In this document: positions 22,576 through 35,345 of the stretch, piece after piece
How positions within the stretch are numbered: the first letter of the stretch is position 1
Layout of the letters: each line of letters opens with the position of its first letter
The notes under the pieces: model-generated
Told to the model about the DNA's origin: nothing
What the model saw: only the letters and a program-made list of their open reading frames with translations
Databases searched by the model: none
Source of the DNA: Chionoecetes opilio
Lineage: Eukaryota; Arthropoda; Malacostraca; Decapoda; Majidae
Direction of reading: 5' to 3'
DNA: 64,000 bases
Assembly: GCA_016584305.1 (NCBI GenBank)
Contig: JACEEZ010019119.1
Location: 182,133-246,132 of the forward strand
Position numbers and translations under genes: made by a program

Positions 22576-23594
22576 GCATCTCATGGTTTCAACTCGGCAT
22601 ATCATAGCCCTCACAACCTCTTCTGTGAAAATGTAAACAGAAAGTTGGCAAAAATATGTATCTCGGCCTACTGATGTTATAACTGCATCTCTCGCTTACA
22701 CTCTGGCATATCGTCAGTCGCATAAAGTCGTATTTTGGTTCCTTTTGATCTTTTCCTGCAAGCTCAGGCTCTTCAATTTCATCCCTTCCTGCTGGAGACA
22801 CCCTTGGCGTGATGGTCTGACATCTTGAAATACATACGTATGATGTAATCCCAAAACACGTACAATAGGTGCAAAGTTAAAGCAAGGTCGGAACCAGCGT
22901 GTAGGCTGTCAGCTGCTGAGCCGTGTTTTGTCGTCAAAGCACGCGTCTTGGATACGAATTCCGTTTTTTGTCGAATTGAAAGGATTGGTGTCTGCTTCGA
23001 TAAAACACAACCAAGCCTTGGTATGGAAACTAGAGCCGAAATAATAATCAATGCAAAACATTGGCAAACACTATCACAGAGTAGTATAACACACATTTCA
23101 GCAAGTGTTATTGGATTGGGTATCGTAATCCAGACGGTGCTTGGACGAACAAAAACACGGCTCGGCCTACGCACTGTTTCCGATCTTTGCTTATTTGCCA
23201 CCTATTTTTACGTGTTTTTGGGATTACATCATACAGTACTGTATATCAAGAAATGTCAGCTCCATCACGCAGGGTGTCTCCACAGAAGGGAATGAAATTG
23301 AAGGCCTGAGCCTGCAGGAAAAGGGTGAAAGTGCTGGCACGGATGATGCGGTGCGTCCATGTGTGCTATTTGTGCTGAGTTTTGATGATCAAATCCACTC
23401 AGCACATTCTAAACCCGTTCATCTGGTAGTGTAGTTTTTATATGCTTTACATACACTGTATTTCCTTTTTTTTTTTTTTTTGTTTTTTATAACCCCTATC
23501 AGAGGAGGACATTGATACCTCGGCCATTGAATAACTCGGCCAAGGGCCAGAGCCCCTATCCGTGCCGGGGGGGTTATAAGGTTTTACTGTATTA

Positions 23595-23651
23595 TTATAT
23601 ATAATATATATTATATATAATATATATATATATAAAAAATAAAAGAAAAAA

Positions 23652-23694
<43 letters not shown>

Positions 23695-23700
23695 TATAAG
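23595..23700. repeat. (AT)n microsatellite
   Basis: AT repeats with an A-rich interruption. Confidence 0.85.
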
Positions 23701-23990
23701 CTTTCATGGAATATGTAATTTAATTCTTGTTAATATTACCATTGTACATATGGCACAAGGAAGACTATGGGAATAATCACAACTAAGGTCTACGTAGTGT
23801 TGGAATACTCTGTTTATAGCAGAGATAAGCGAATAAAGGATAAAAGTGTTAGGGGCATAGGACCACTGGAATACCTGGACTGCATCACTCGACAATGTTT
23901 TGAATTGCGGGGCTGCATTAGGGCCATGCGGGGCGCCCGAAACAAAGAGATACAGTTGGTTCTATGGACTATCTATCAAGACTGGTTTAT

Positions 23991-24782
23991 CAGTATATAT
24001 GATTACTGTAATCTTCATAAATGTTTGTTCTATAATATTTTATGCAATAAAAAACAGTAAAACACGCTAAGAAATGCCATTACGAGACTATTGAGAAAAT
24101 GCATGACCTTAATATTCACGTTAACTCTTCGCCATTTAAAACTTTGCGTGTCAAACTTTTATCAGGAAGGGTATCATAGAAGTGCAATTTTAGTAGCTTT
24201 CCATTGCTATTTTCGTTATCTTGATAAATTAGTAGAACCATGCATAAATTATCGGTTAAATAAATAAATACAGTATCATCATCGGGTAATTTTCCCGATT
24301 GATGAGGTTATTTTATTTACTTATATATTTCGTTTTCTCGATAAATGATGATAACCATGTATAAATTAGCGTTGACTAAATAATAACCTCATCAATCATG
24401 AAAATGTACCCATTGATGATTTTATTTATTTATATTTTAACGCTAATTTTATGCATGGTTTCTAATTAATATCAGATAACAAATACTCATGGAAAGCTAT
24501 AAAATGCGCTTCTATTGATACCCTTCCTTCTTGACTCGCTTTTCATCGCTGTGTTTGTCCGGTCCACAAAGTTCTTTATATAATATCATCTTTGCGAAGA
24601 GTTATGAATAGTAGCACATAGACATATATATACGTGCAGTTTCCGATTCTGTTCATACCTCTAGGTGGTCTTTGTCTCCTTCGCTTGGGGTGTTGTGGCT
24701 GGAGTTCGTGTGTCTTTTCAGATAAAGGATGATAATATTATAGAACAAACATGTACGAGGATTACAGTATATCATATTACTG
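23991..24782. mobile_element. Foldback element, family FB-1, copy 1
   Basis: The left end (CAGTATATATGATTACTGTA, later TGTTTGTTCTATAATATT) recurs inverted at the right end (to 24,782). Inner arms pair as well: CTTTCCATTGCTATTTTCG and ACCATGCATAAATTA at 24,190-24,255 have inverted partners at about 24,450-24,510. The right arm carries about 150 bp not present on the left. No coding capacity. Two more copies of this family lie at 26,574-27,705. Confidence 0.7.
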
Positions 24783-24799
24783 AGACCGTCGATATGAGC

Positions 24800-25050
24800 C
24801 GTTATATATAGATATTCTATATATATATATATTATATATATATATATATATAGATTTATATATTATATATATATAAATTTTATATGAATATTATATATTA
24901 TATATATATATATTATATATATAATATATATATGATTACATATATACTATATATATATATTATATACCTGTATAGACTACTATATTATATATATAAGGGG
25001 TATATAAGATATATATATAATATATATATATATAATATTATATTTAGGAT
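24800..25050. repeat. (AT)n microsatellite
   Basis: About 250 bp of AT repeats with short GC-containing interruptions. Tyr-Ile frames over it are artefacts. Confidence 0.9.
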
Positions 25051-26573
25051 ATATGACTCCGAGTCGGCCTCGACTTTCAGGCCCTTGTGCGACACGGCCG
25101 ATATTCCCGTGTGCAGATCACATGTATACAGTGGTCTTCTGGGTAGGGATATAATATTCACTGACAGCAGAGATGGGCTTGGCGTGTGACGGATAGCGAG
25201 CTCGCTGCATTGCTGGCCACCAGGACGCAGCTTGACAGCCCGTCTGATTGTAAACAGAGGCAGCCTTGACACATAGTATGCACACATTTTTTCTGTATAA
25301 TAAGGGATAGGATTGATACTTTAGGGGTCTGATAACGCTAAATGCCTCTAAATAATAATTATCCAAAGTGATAAGGGAGGAATTAATAAGTCATAATTAT
25401 AATTCTTAATAGAAAAAATCCACTCAGCTAATTAGATTAACCTGTATGTGATAAAATAATTTTGTCAAATAAACGGTGCTATTAATATATCATTTCAAGA
25501 CGAGCTAGGGAGTGCAGAAATCAGTATGTTGAGATTTGAATGCTTATCGATGGGATGCCTGAACTTATGAAGAACTGAGAGGCAGCCTTTGAAAGCAGGG
25601 TGCTTTATCCGTGATTGGGATGAGCAAGTGGCAAATGTTGCTTTGGCTCGTGGACAATTGGATAATGGATAAGAAAGATAAGATGATGAAGGTGACTTAA
25701 TAAAACAACTACAAATTTTACAGGTTAAGAGACAATTAGTGGATGCCTTTTTTTGGTGATAAACGGTAATATAAGATGCAAGGAAAGAGAAGTATGGTTG
25801 TTATAGTAAGTTGTTTTTAGTGAGGGAGTTGAGGTTAGGTGTGAGACCCATCTGCAGTGTCAGGGTGTTGCTGACTGTAGGAAAGGTGATATCAAGGTCT
25901 CGGGGAAGGAGAGTTGTTGTGTGTGAGGACAGATTTGATGGAAGCTATACAGGCAAAACATAATATCTTATTAAGTGCATGCATAATCCTTATAACTAAA
26001 TTTTAAGGACCAGCACGTCCATTCGAGACTGATAGGACACATAGATGAAGGGACAGACACGATAATTCACGTATGGTTCGGTCGCCAAAAAAAGCGGGCT
26101 GATTTTTAAGTTGATTAGTTTGGTATGGCCATGATGTCACGATACAAATGGCCCTCGGTAGTAAAATTGTTCCCCCCCCTTGCTATAAGGGACGAAGTAG
26201 GAAGGTTGTGTCCTTCTGTGTCTGATAAGTGTGGAATTGTGTGGACTAGTAGGTTAGAAGGGCAAAGATATCGTTAGGTGAAATGTCAATTGGATTAGTC
26301 AAATAGTGTTGTGTGTGTGTGTGTGTGTGTGCTCCCGTGAACATGAAAACCGTGAAAGGGAAGGATGAAATGATGAAATTTTGTAATGACTTGAATGAAT
26401 GTGTCACCCTAATTTCGAGATGATACTTTTAATACTGAATAGTTTTGGTGTGATTTGATTAATCTGACTAAACACATCAAAACTCACATCAGGAACGAAG
26501 TGTTGACTCCAAAAAGAGTAAACGTTATGTGATAAGAAGAGCCACAACAATTTTTTGTTTTGAGTTGTGGCTT
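25051..26573. other. No gene recognised
   Basis: No exon or named repeat apart from a (GT)n tract at about 26,306-26,332. Several short frames exist without family or splice support. Confidence 0.4.
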
Positions 26574-27705
26574 CTGCCGTGCCACCGAGATACAAGGCCT
26601 GATGCTCGCCCGTGTGACGTTCACACCATCTAGTGCCCACCCGCTTCCGCTCCCCGTACAAGTTTACATACTAATATAATGTTTTATCAGTATAAAAAGA
26701 TATACTGTTTCTTCGGAAATGTTTGTTTGTCTATAATATTATCAAATAAAAAATTTTGTGTGTTTTAACAAAAAAAAACACACCCCCCAAAAGAAATGCC
26801 ATTATAGACTATTCAGAAATATCATTAACTTAAACTCTTCGCCATTTAATATTTTGGCTTGAAAACGTTTACATGGAGAATATATAGAAGCGGAATTTAA
26901 TTACTTTTCCATTGATTGATTTCGTTAGTCATTAATGAAATTAGCCGTATGCATAAATTAGCGTTAACTAATATTACAATCATGAATCGGGTAATTTCCC
27001 TACCTAATATAATGTTTTATCAGTATAAAAACAGATATACGGTTATCTCTGAAAGTGTTTGTTTGTATATATATCCATAAAAAACCGTAAAACACACAAA
27101 GACAAAAGCTATTATGCTACTTTCAGAAATATGCAATTAACTTAAACTCTTAGCGCATTTAATATTTTGAAAACAAAAACTTTTTACATGGATTATTTCA
27201 ATAGAAGCGGAATTTAATTACTTTCCATTGATATATTTCCTTTTGCCTAATACATGAATTTAGCAGCATGCTAAATTTAAGCGTTAATAAATAATACATC
27301 ATTAAATCTGGTAATTTTTCCGAGATTGAGGGTTAATCTTTATTTTAGTTAACGCTAATTTGTGTATGGTTCTAATTCATTAACTCAGAAAAGGAAATAT
27401 ATCAATGGAAAGCTAATGTATTCCACTTCTATTTATGTTCTCCATGTAAACAATTTCACACAATAATTTAAATGGCGAAGATTTAAGTTTCATGCATATT
27501 TTCTTGAAAGTCTCAATAATGGGCTTTCTTTTGTGCGTTTTTCTCGGTTTTTATTTGATATATTATAGAAACAAACATTTCGCGAAGATAACCGTAATCT
27601 TTTATACTGATTAACATTATATTAGTAGGTAGACTTGTACGTGGAGCAGGAGCGGTGGCACTCTGATGGTGTGCGTCACGGGCTATGCATCAGCTTGTCA
27701 TCTCG
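26574..27705. mobile_element. Composite foldback element, family FB-1
   Basis: The outermost arms pair: GTACAAG-TTACATACTAATAT and upstream GACGTTCACACCATC on the left are found inverted at about 27,600-27,705. Inside, 27,003-27,630 is a complete palindrome with ends CTAATATAATGTTTTATCAG and its inverse. The left half is present twice (26,667-27,000 and 27,003-27,320). The arms share TTTCCATTGAT and ATGCATAAATTAGCGTTAA with copy 1 at 23,991. Confidence 0.7.
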
Positions 27706-27807
27706 TGCCACGGCTCTACTCCCGTCCCTCCTGCCCTCCCCACAACTCCGCTCCACGTCGCACTGCCTAGTGTTTAGTATATTTTTTCTTGGTATTGTTG
27801 TCAAATA

Positions 27808-28837
27808 CCGTAAATTTGCGGCGTACAAGTCGACCTCATGATTATTAGCTCAAGATTTACGGGTCCAAGGCCCTATACGTTCTTGCCGTATAAGTCGGCC
27901 ACCAAAAATACGGTAGGCTACTGGTAGGCCAAAGCTAAATGTTGGTTATAGCTACGCTACGGTTAAACGGTAACCTGTCGCAAAAACCCACAACACCACC
28001 CCTTATATGAAGATATGAATCTTTACTATAGGTCCGCCTCCTTGTTTTTCACTTTGAAAAACACCCTAGTCGCCCTGATAGTCCGCTACATTACTGTATA
28101 TTCTTAGTAATAACAACCCTAGTCCCCTGATAGTACGCTACATACTGGTATATTAAGTAAAACACCCTAGTCCACCTGATAGTAACCCTACATACTGGTA
28201 ATATTATATAAAACACCAGTCCCCTGATAGTACCCGATACATACTGTATATTATAGTAAAACCCCCTAGTCCCTGATAGTACCCTACATACTGTAATATT
28301 TATGAGTCAACACCCTAGTCCCCTGATATAACCGGCTACATAACTGTATATTAGAGTAAAACACTTGTATGACTGGACTTGCACTTGACCGCGCCCTCCC
28401 ATTTCATATGTGAAAAACCACCAGTTGCCTTGTATACTGTTGGCTGCTGGCCGCTTGGGTTCGAGTGGCGTTTCGGTCATGTTTTATAATCTGTGTAGTA
28501 GCTGTTGGAAAGCAGCTGTCTTCATACCCCCGACATCCATCCACTAACGTTACATCGGGCCACACACCAGCAAGACAAACAATGTGGTGGAAACTGCCGC
28601 AAAACTCTTCCTCCAGTTTGTCGCTGTGCTGCAGGAAATATTTTATCCCCATGGAAATATTTGTGGTCAACCTGCTGGAGTTTACGTAAGTGTGTACAGC
28701 GAATTGTTAGTAGTGCTACATCCACTTGTTTGCACTCGGTGGTAAGGTTCGCATTTTATCCTAGCACTATAATCGAAACCTAGTTTAGAGAATTTTTTTA
28801 GGCCAAAGAGATCGACTTGTACGCCGCCCATTTACGG
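27808..28837. mobile_element. Pogo-like TIR element with GCGGCGTACAAGTCGA ends
   Basis: Left end TACCGTAAATTTGCGGCGTA, right end the inverse of TACCGTAAATGGGCGGCGTA, with TA at the borders. A 47-bp tandem repeat lies inside. A second copy in the opposite orientation is at 36,159-37,559; the two share the inner segment around GGTGGTAAGGTTCGCATTTT (seen inverted there). No transposase frame. Confidence 0.7.
28062..28370. repeat. About 47-bp tandem repeat, 6-7 copies
   Basis: Degenerate unit with CACCCTAGTCCCCTGATAGT and ACATACTGTATATTA, inside the pogo-like element. Confidence 0.85.
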
Positions 28838-30184
28838 TAATTAATCCCGAACCTGATAAACTACATAACCTAAATGATTCAGGGCAGAAAATCACTAGTT
28901 TTTAGACAGGGATTGGCTCCCCGTCCTTCAAGACCCTCCAAGCCCCGTCAAGGGGCCATTAGGATAATGATGTGCCTGGTTCTCACAAGTCAAATAGTTT
29001 GTTTTACATTGCAGACGAAAACCAGCACAGCACGCAGATTTTGACATAGAAATAATATGCACTCATTTTCTCTAATCATGGTGAATATATACAAAAGTAT
29101 TTGCATCGAGATTTCATTTTTCTTATTTTTGGGTTGCAGATTCATTGCACCTCAAAAAAGTTCTAAATAAGCGCATTTGAAAAGAGATGTTTTTACTTTT
29201 TCCTTGGGCAACAGTGGGGGTCGTCCTCGCTTCGAGACAGTGAATCTCGAGCATCGTACTGCTCCCGTCACGTTGGAGATGCTCTCAAATGCCTTGGTGT
29301 CAATATTTCTTAGGAGGTTTCTCTCAAACTGGGGATGTGACATAGCACTACATACTGGGAGGAATATTAGTCATTTTTTCCCAACACCAATATTTTACTG
29401 TGGGCCCCAGGTCTGCCGTGAACGGGAGGTCCCACACGCCACAGTAGCCCACTGTGTAGTTGTCTGTAGCTCCGTCGTCGCTTTTTACCTGACTGAACTT
29501 TATTATTATTACAGGTGTACTCCATTAATTTTAAATCATTTCTTGCAGCTTTTTTTTGTCCATTTATACTATTCTAATGCAGATAGGATATGTCTTCAGT
29601 TATGATCTAAAATCAAAATTGCACTGAATCCGGGTATGTTGTTAGAGTGGGGGATCAGCACATTTTCAGCCAATTTCAAACATTTCCGCGACCCTCTCTG
29701 TTATGTTAACTCCATGATCGACTATTTGTCAAGGCTCGGCAGTTTTACTTCAATGCTTACATCTTCTAAGTCGCAGATGCAAGCTTATGACTCCTCTTTC
29801 CACTTTCACTTATGCATGCTGACCGCTCTCTTAGCCATGATTTGCTGCCGGACACATTTGAATAAAGACATAACTAAAAACATAGTCCTACTTCTTCCAT
29901 TTTTTGATAGGGCATCATGTCCTTTACCATACTACAAATCAATCAATTTAGTATATACTTTCCTCTCCTTTCCTTGATGTAATCTCAATTTATTGTCCAT
30001 AGATTAAAAAAAAGGCAAATAAAAAAAATGTATTCAGCAGAACAAGAACATTTCATGGACTCGTATTATTTGATTTGGACAACATCATGCCAACTTACCT
30101 AAACAGCCCATAGTAGCTTTTATCAAAGCACAGATATGATCAACAAAAATTCTTTTAAGTAAGATATATGTATTAAAAAATAGC
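28838..30184. other. No gene recognised
   Basis: The 142-codon plus-strand frame at 29,177-29,605 is open but shows no recognisable domain, contains a (TAT)n stretch, and lacks a convincing acceptor, so it is not called as a gene. Confidence 0.4.
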
Positions 30185-30657
30185 AATGCCCTTAACGACA
30201 CTGTGACGTGCTATATAGGTAATGTATTATCGAGCATCAAGTAGCTAGAATATCACTGACCTTAGAAGCCTGTGACTGCTATATAGTACATTGTTTATCA
30301 GTATCAAGTAGCATAAATTAATGCACCTAGAAGGACTCTGGTGCTGCTATATGTACATGTAGTAATCAGCATCAAGTATCACTAAATATTCAATCACCCT
30401 AGAAGACCTGTGGACTGTGTGCTATATCGTACTTTGTAGTTATCAGCATCAAGTAGCTCATAATATCATGCACCTAGAAGACTTTGACTGCTAATGTAAC
30501 AGTAGTTATCAGCATCAAGTAGCATAAATATGCATGCACCTAGGAAGACCTGGGAACTGGCTTAATATAGTACATTAGTTTACAGCATCAGTAGGCATAA
30601 CTATCATACACCTAGAAGACCTGGTTGACTGCTATAATAGTACATGTAGTAATCAAG
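30185..30657. repeat. 68-bp satellite, left part
   Basis: About seven noisy copies of a unit containing CATCAAGTAGCATAAATATC, TGCACCTAGAAGACCTG and GACTGCTATATAGTACATG. The array is interrupted by the hAT element at 30,658 and resumes at 33,493. Confidence 0.9.
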
Positions 30658-30973
30658 CAGGGGTTGCCGCGTGCGATAAAATGAGCGCATAAACTATAAA
30701 CGATAATTATCGCTGAGGTCAAACCTTTTATCGTTTATCGTTTATCGCAAAGTTTTCTAAAATTATCGCTCATTCACTTACCGCTAGTCCCAAAAAATGA
30801 GGAACGATAAACGATAAATTCAAAGACGACTTTTGTAAAAATTAGAAAATGTGCACGGCGGCAATAGTCACAACAGCCCGCCTGACGTTTTCAGACCTGA
30901 AAAACCTCATATGAGAGCTGCCAAGTGTGTGTGTGTGTGTGTAGCTGGCCAATCACAGCTGCAGTGCGCCAGT

Positions 30974-31341
30974 CAGGGTTGCCAATCTTGGTACTAAAGT
31001 GCCAGATTTGGTACTATTGGTAGTATCAAGTACGACTTTACCATTTTCTGGTACTAATCTGTGAGGTGCATATCTAGAAGAAATTGAAGAACTTAATAAA
31101 TTAGATAGATTAAATGAAGAGGTGGCAACAACATTTGTACAGTTAACCACTGGTCAACATTTTTCAACTCGTGTTGCCCAAGAAGTTGACCGCCAGAACG
31201 CGTTAGACCAACATTTGTATGATTTGTTGAATTGGTGACGTAGCCGTGACGTTTAAATATTTTTTGTTACGTTTTCTGTAGCTCTGGTACTATTTGGTAG
31301 TTTGATTTTGGTACACTCACAAAATCTTGATTGGCAACCGT
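30974..31341. mobile_element. Nested hAT MITE, 368 bp
   Basis: Ends CAGGGTTGCCAATC and, inverted, CACGGTTGCCAATC. Both sides are bordered by the identical 8-bp duplication GCGCCAGT (30,966-30,973 and 31,342-31,349). GGTACTA motifs repeat inside both ends. The insertion lies 5' of the transposase start codon within the larger hAT. Confidence 0.92.
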
Positions 31342-31430
31342 GGCGCCAGTCTCGCTGGAGTTCTCGAGTTAGGAGGGTGTGTGCCGCTCTATCCCATGCA
31401 CCGTCTTCTCACTGCCAAGAGTCTGGCAAT

Positions 31431-33193
31431 ATGTTTTTGTCGCGATCAAGCTCAGAAATGTCAGTGGGGAGTGAGAGCAGCGACACCCTCATGTCTCCAC
31501 GAACCTTCCGCCCCTCCAGCAGCCAGGGCATGAGGGAGGACAACAGCGACAAGCACCTGGGCAAGGGCTGCAAGCAGGAGGACTTTGATGAGGTAATGTA
31601 AATACTAAATAATAAATACAAATACAAATAGTAAATCAAAGAACGTACGAAGAAGAAGAACGTAGTTACACAGACACACAGACAGACAGACAGACAGTAC
31701 GAAAATTTATATATAATTTTATTGCATTTTTTGTGAAAAAACTTAGAAAAATTCTTGGACGTTGGTACCCTCAGGGGTGACTAAAGATAGCTAAAGCTTG
31801 GTGAGTGGTGCTTTAATCGTTCCCATTCCGGTTTTAAATGAAAGAAGAGAGCATAAGACATATTTTCATCTGACATATTTCTTTTCTTGTAGTTTTTGAG
31901 AAAAGAACAAAAAATGAAAGCTTCACTTTCTCTATTAGGTTACTTCAAACCCTTAAAGCTAAGCATACTTTAACTATGCCATGATTTGTTACAGGCGCGC
32001 TTCGGCCAAGGGCTGTTGTCCCCGCACGCGGGGTATTTTTGACAATACTTTTTGTGTTTTTACAGGTTAACATTTCCCTCAAGCCATTTGAGAAGTTGTT
32101 CAAGCTGCACAAAATTGAAGATCCAAGGTCCAAGCTTGGTCATTCTGACAGGATGGTTTTCAATTGCCTGGCCATCTGCAAGCTGTGTGAAGGTTATGGA
32201 ATGAAGAAGACCTACATCAAGTTCCAGTCAGACAGCAAGGGGAACCTCAGAACCCATCTAAAGGGCAAGATGCACCGTGGTCATAAGACTGCCCAGCTGC
32301 TGGATGAGTTTGACGACATCAAAAAGGCGACCAGCAAGAAGGGCCACAGGCTCAACGTGCGGGAGAAGGACACCAGCCGCCAGCTCTCCTTCAGGCAAGC
32401 CCAGGAGATGTCCAGACACTTCACCCAGGACAAGGGTCGGCAGGCCTGGGTCAAGTGGTTCACCACCCTCTGCATTGCACCAAGCATCTCTGCCCATCCA
32501 GCGACTCGCGAAATATTTAATGGGTATATAAATAAAAAAATCAGTTGTATCTTATATTTGAAAACTAAAATTTCAAATTTGCGTCTTTTTTGCGACAGAT
32601 TCATGCACCTCTTTGCTGATGAGGACCTCCTGATGGCCACCTTGACCCACCCCAACCATGGCCCCTTCCTGTTGAAGCATGTGGCCCCTGCCCTTGAAGA
32701 AGACATCAAGGAGAGGCTCATCAGGGAGATCGTCACCTCCATCACACCTGACCCTCTCCCCTCCAGCCAGAGCCAGGACATGGTGACAGAAAAGCCTAAG
32801 GAAGCCAGCGACGACCCATTTGCCTTCCTGGAGAGCCCCACTGTCATGGAGGAGGATGGGTCCAACATTGGGGAGCTCATCAAGAAGGAGGTGGACACCT
32901 GGGGCAGGAGCAAGGTGGCAGAGGTGAAGCCTGGGCAATTCCCCAGCATGCACAGGGAGAAGTGGATCTCGCTGTTCATCAAGTACAACACGGCCTTGCC
33001 CAGCTCTGCTGCCGTGGAGCGCATGTTCAGCACTGCTGGTGACGTCCTCAGGCCCAAGCGTGCAAGCATGACCAGCGACAGGTTTGAGAAGCTGGTCTTC
33101 ACCAAGGGAAACATGCAGCTCCTGGATGCTGCCTTGAGGAGGGAGAGGAGGGAGGGAGAGTGTGACTCAGAGAGAGAGACTGATGTGGAATAG
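31431..33193 (+). CDS. hAT-like transposase gene, catalytic core missing
   Basis: Exon 1 (ATG at 31,431 or 31,458, ending at 31,592 before GTAATG) joins in phase to exon 2 (from 32,066, after TTTTTACAG). The N-terminal part has a BED-like zinc finger: C-x2-C in AICKLC and a later H-x4-H in HLKGKMHRGH. The C-terminal part is a clear hAT dimerisation domain (hATC): YNTALPSSAAVERMFSTAG, then LRPKRASMTSDRFEKLVF. The middle RNase H-like catalytic region with its conserved D and C-x2-H motifs is absent; only about 420 codons remain against the usual 600 or more. An in-frame 75-bp segment at 32,524-32,598 has GT...AG ends and may be an intron. The frame is otherwise intact, GC-rich and stop-free, unlike other mobile-element genes here. 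It could be a deletion derivative or a repressor-like product. Confidence 0.85.
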
Positions 33194-33492
33194 AACTTGT
33201 AGGCCATAGACTGGTTCTAGTGACAGTTTTTGTTTAGTTTAATTAATTTTCACTGTGGAAAAATAGTTTGTATGCTTTTTTTAATATTTCAACTAAATAA
33301 AGGCACTTATCATTTATCGCTTTTGTTATCGCAAGTTAAATTTTTTTTATCGCTATCGTTTTATCGTTTATACGCTTACCGCAGGTTGGGTTTTGAAATT
33401 TTTTATCGTTTATTGTTTATCGCATGTTGGGGAAAAAATTATCGTTTTATCGTTATCGCAAGTTGAAAAAAAAGTTATCGCGGCAACCATTG

Positions 33493-33662
33493 GTAATCAG
33501 TATCAAGTAGCATAAATATCATGCACCTAGAAGACCTGTGACTGCTATATAGTACATGTAGTTATCAGCATCAAGTAGCATAAATATCATGCACCTAGAA
33601 GACCTGCTGTGACTGCTATATAGTACATGTATGATCAGCATCAAGTAAGCATAAATTGACTC
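33493..33662. repeat. 68-bp satellite, right part
   Basis: Two to three copies of the unit seen at 30,185-30,657, resuming after the hAT insertion with the target duplication. Confidence 0.9.
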
Positions 33663-33959
33663 ATGAAATACAAACATAGAAGTACATTGAAAGCATGCAA
33701 TTGCCTTCTTAAACCAAACCCTTGAGACCCAGAAGTGCAATTTCCATTGTAATTTGGCCACATTAGATGACTTCTAGTTATGCGGTTACCACTAACGCGA
33801 TTTGAGGTAATATTCATGTACTTTTCGTTATTTTAGGCTCGACAACATACAAGTTTCTATGCAAAGGAAAAGATCTGGTGTGAAGGGAAGTTAATCACAT
33901 CTCAGAAAACTATATGTGGATCACGGCACAAAGAAAAAAAAAAATAAACATTACATGAC

Positions 33960-34890
33960 CTGAACGCCCACATAGCATTCCTACATCACCACAACATGTG
34001 ACCTGCCCCAACATAAACAGTCACCACTACCTCAACATTACTGACCCCAAACATAGACAGATCAACCATACAAACATCAACATGAACCTGACCCCAACAG
34101 AGACGGTCAACCTACACCTCAACAAACCTGACCCCACATATACAGTCACATAACAAGAAACATCCAACATACCTGACCCCAAACATATACATTCAAACAT
34201 ACAACATCAACAATGATCCTGACCCCAACATAAACAGTCACATACAACTCCACATGACCTGACCCCCAACATAGACATTCAACAATACCACATTCAACAT
34301 GACCTAAAAGGAACCCCAACATATTCAACATACACATCACGATGACCTGACCCCGAACATATACGTCCACATACAACCATCAACATGAACCTGACCCCAA
34401 CATAATACAGTCAACATACAAACTCACATGACCTGACCCCAACGAAACATCACTACAACATCAACATGACCTGAACCCCAACATAAACAAGTCAACATGC
34501 AAATCAAAACATGACCTGACCCCAAAATAGACAGTCAGCAATAAGCAACCTCAACATGACCTGACCCCACATAGACAGTCACATAGGTCAACATCAACAT
34601 GAACCTTACCCCAAACAGTAGTCAACATAACAACTCAACACTGAAACCAATGACGCGCCAACAATAACAGTCAACCTACACTTCAACATGAACTGGACCC
34701 CAACATAACAGTCAGACATACAACTCAACATGACCTGACCCCCAACAATAAACAGTCAACATGCAACATCAACGTATGACCTGACCCCCCAACATAAACA
34801 GTCACTACACATCAAGACATGACCTGACTCCCAACATGACGTACAACATACACATCAACATGACCTGACCCCAACATAGACAGTCAACAT
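33960..34890. repeat. 42-bp minisatellite, about 22 copies
   Basis: Unit with ACCTGACCCCAACATAGACA and GTCAACATACAACATCAACA. Copies differ mostly by single-base indels. Confidence 0.93.
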
Positions 34891-35185
34891 CCTGGAAACT
34901 CCCCCACCTTTACTACTGTCCGTGATGCATAGCCTTATCCAAAGCTGGAGGCAATGGTCGAACCCATCAGTTAATCCGCAAGGCACTATACATCAACTTA
35001 CTGTGCCAGGAATGGGACATTAAACCAATCATACCTGTTATTAGTAGAATGAAAAGAGACACAGATATCTACAGTCTCTTACTTGTACTGAGGAGGTAGG
35101 TCATGTGGTTTAAGTCCGTTCAATGGTATCAAGTCACTTTAGTCGCTTTAATTTCTACTCATTAGCAACATTAATAAAATAAATA

Positions 35186-35345
35186 TTACATTCACTACTC
35201 TCCCCCTATTGTGATGTTCGAACAATACTTCCCTCATAAGGGGGTGGGGGGGAATAACACTACCACTGCTACTAATAATCAAGAGGGTGGTTGGTGTATA
35301 ATTTCTCCCCCAAGTTGACTTAATAAAATGAAAGACTATAGACAG
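35186..35345. repeat. Dispersed repeat, copy 1
   Basis: Shares CTACTCTCCCCCTAT, ACCTCCCTCATAAGGGGG (here ACTTCCCTCATAAGGGGG), GGTGGTTGGTG and GACTTAATAAAAT with 42,427-42,565. The family is not known to me. Confidence 0.75.

Larger units (their letters stand above)
22056..23589. mobile_element. Pogo-like foldback element with TA flanks
   Basis: Ends CAGTAACACCCTTATAACTC and, inverted, CAGTAAAACCTTATAAC, each bordered by TA. The inner part is a large imperfect palindrome: sequence from about 22,770 to 23,000 (AGGCTCTTCAATTTCATCCC, TGATGTAATCCCAAAACACG, then GCCGTGTTTTGTCGT) recurs inverted at about 23,040-23,320. A tRNA-like SINE and a poly-T/(CA)n tract sit in the left part. Non-autonomous; the family call rests on the ends and the TA duplication. 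Confidence 0.65.
30658..33492. mobile_element. hAT transposon inserted in a satellite
   Basis: Left end CAGGGGTTGCCGCG and right end inverse CAATGGTTGCCGCG form hAT-type terminal repeats. Subterminal regions at both ends are packed with ATCGTTTATCG motifs. The flanks show an 8-bp target duplication, GTAATCAG on the right and GTAATCAAG (one extra base) on the left, exactly where the 68-bp satellite would be continuous. The element carries a hAT-like gene on the plus strand and a nested MITE at 30,974-31,341. Confidence 0.88.

Noticed and set aside
29177..29605. 142-codon plus-strand frame as a gene
   Set aside because: Open but without recognisable domain; includes a trinucleotide repeat and low-complexity tail.
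32281..33207. 308-codon minus-strand frame
   Set aside because: Antisense shadow of the GC-rich hAT gene, whose domains are clear on the plus strand.
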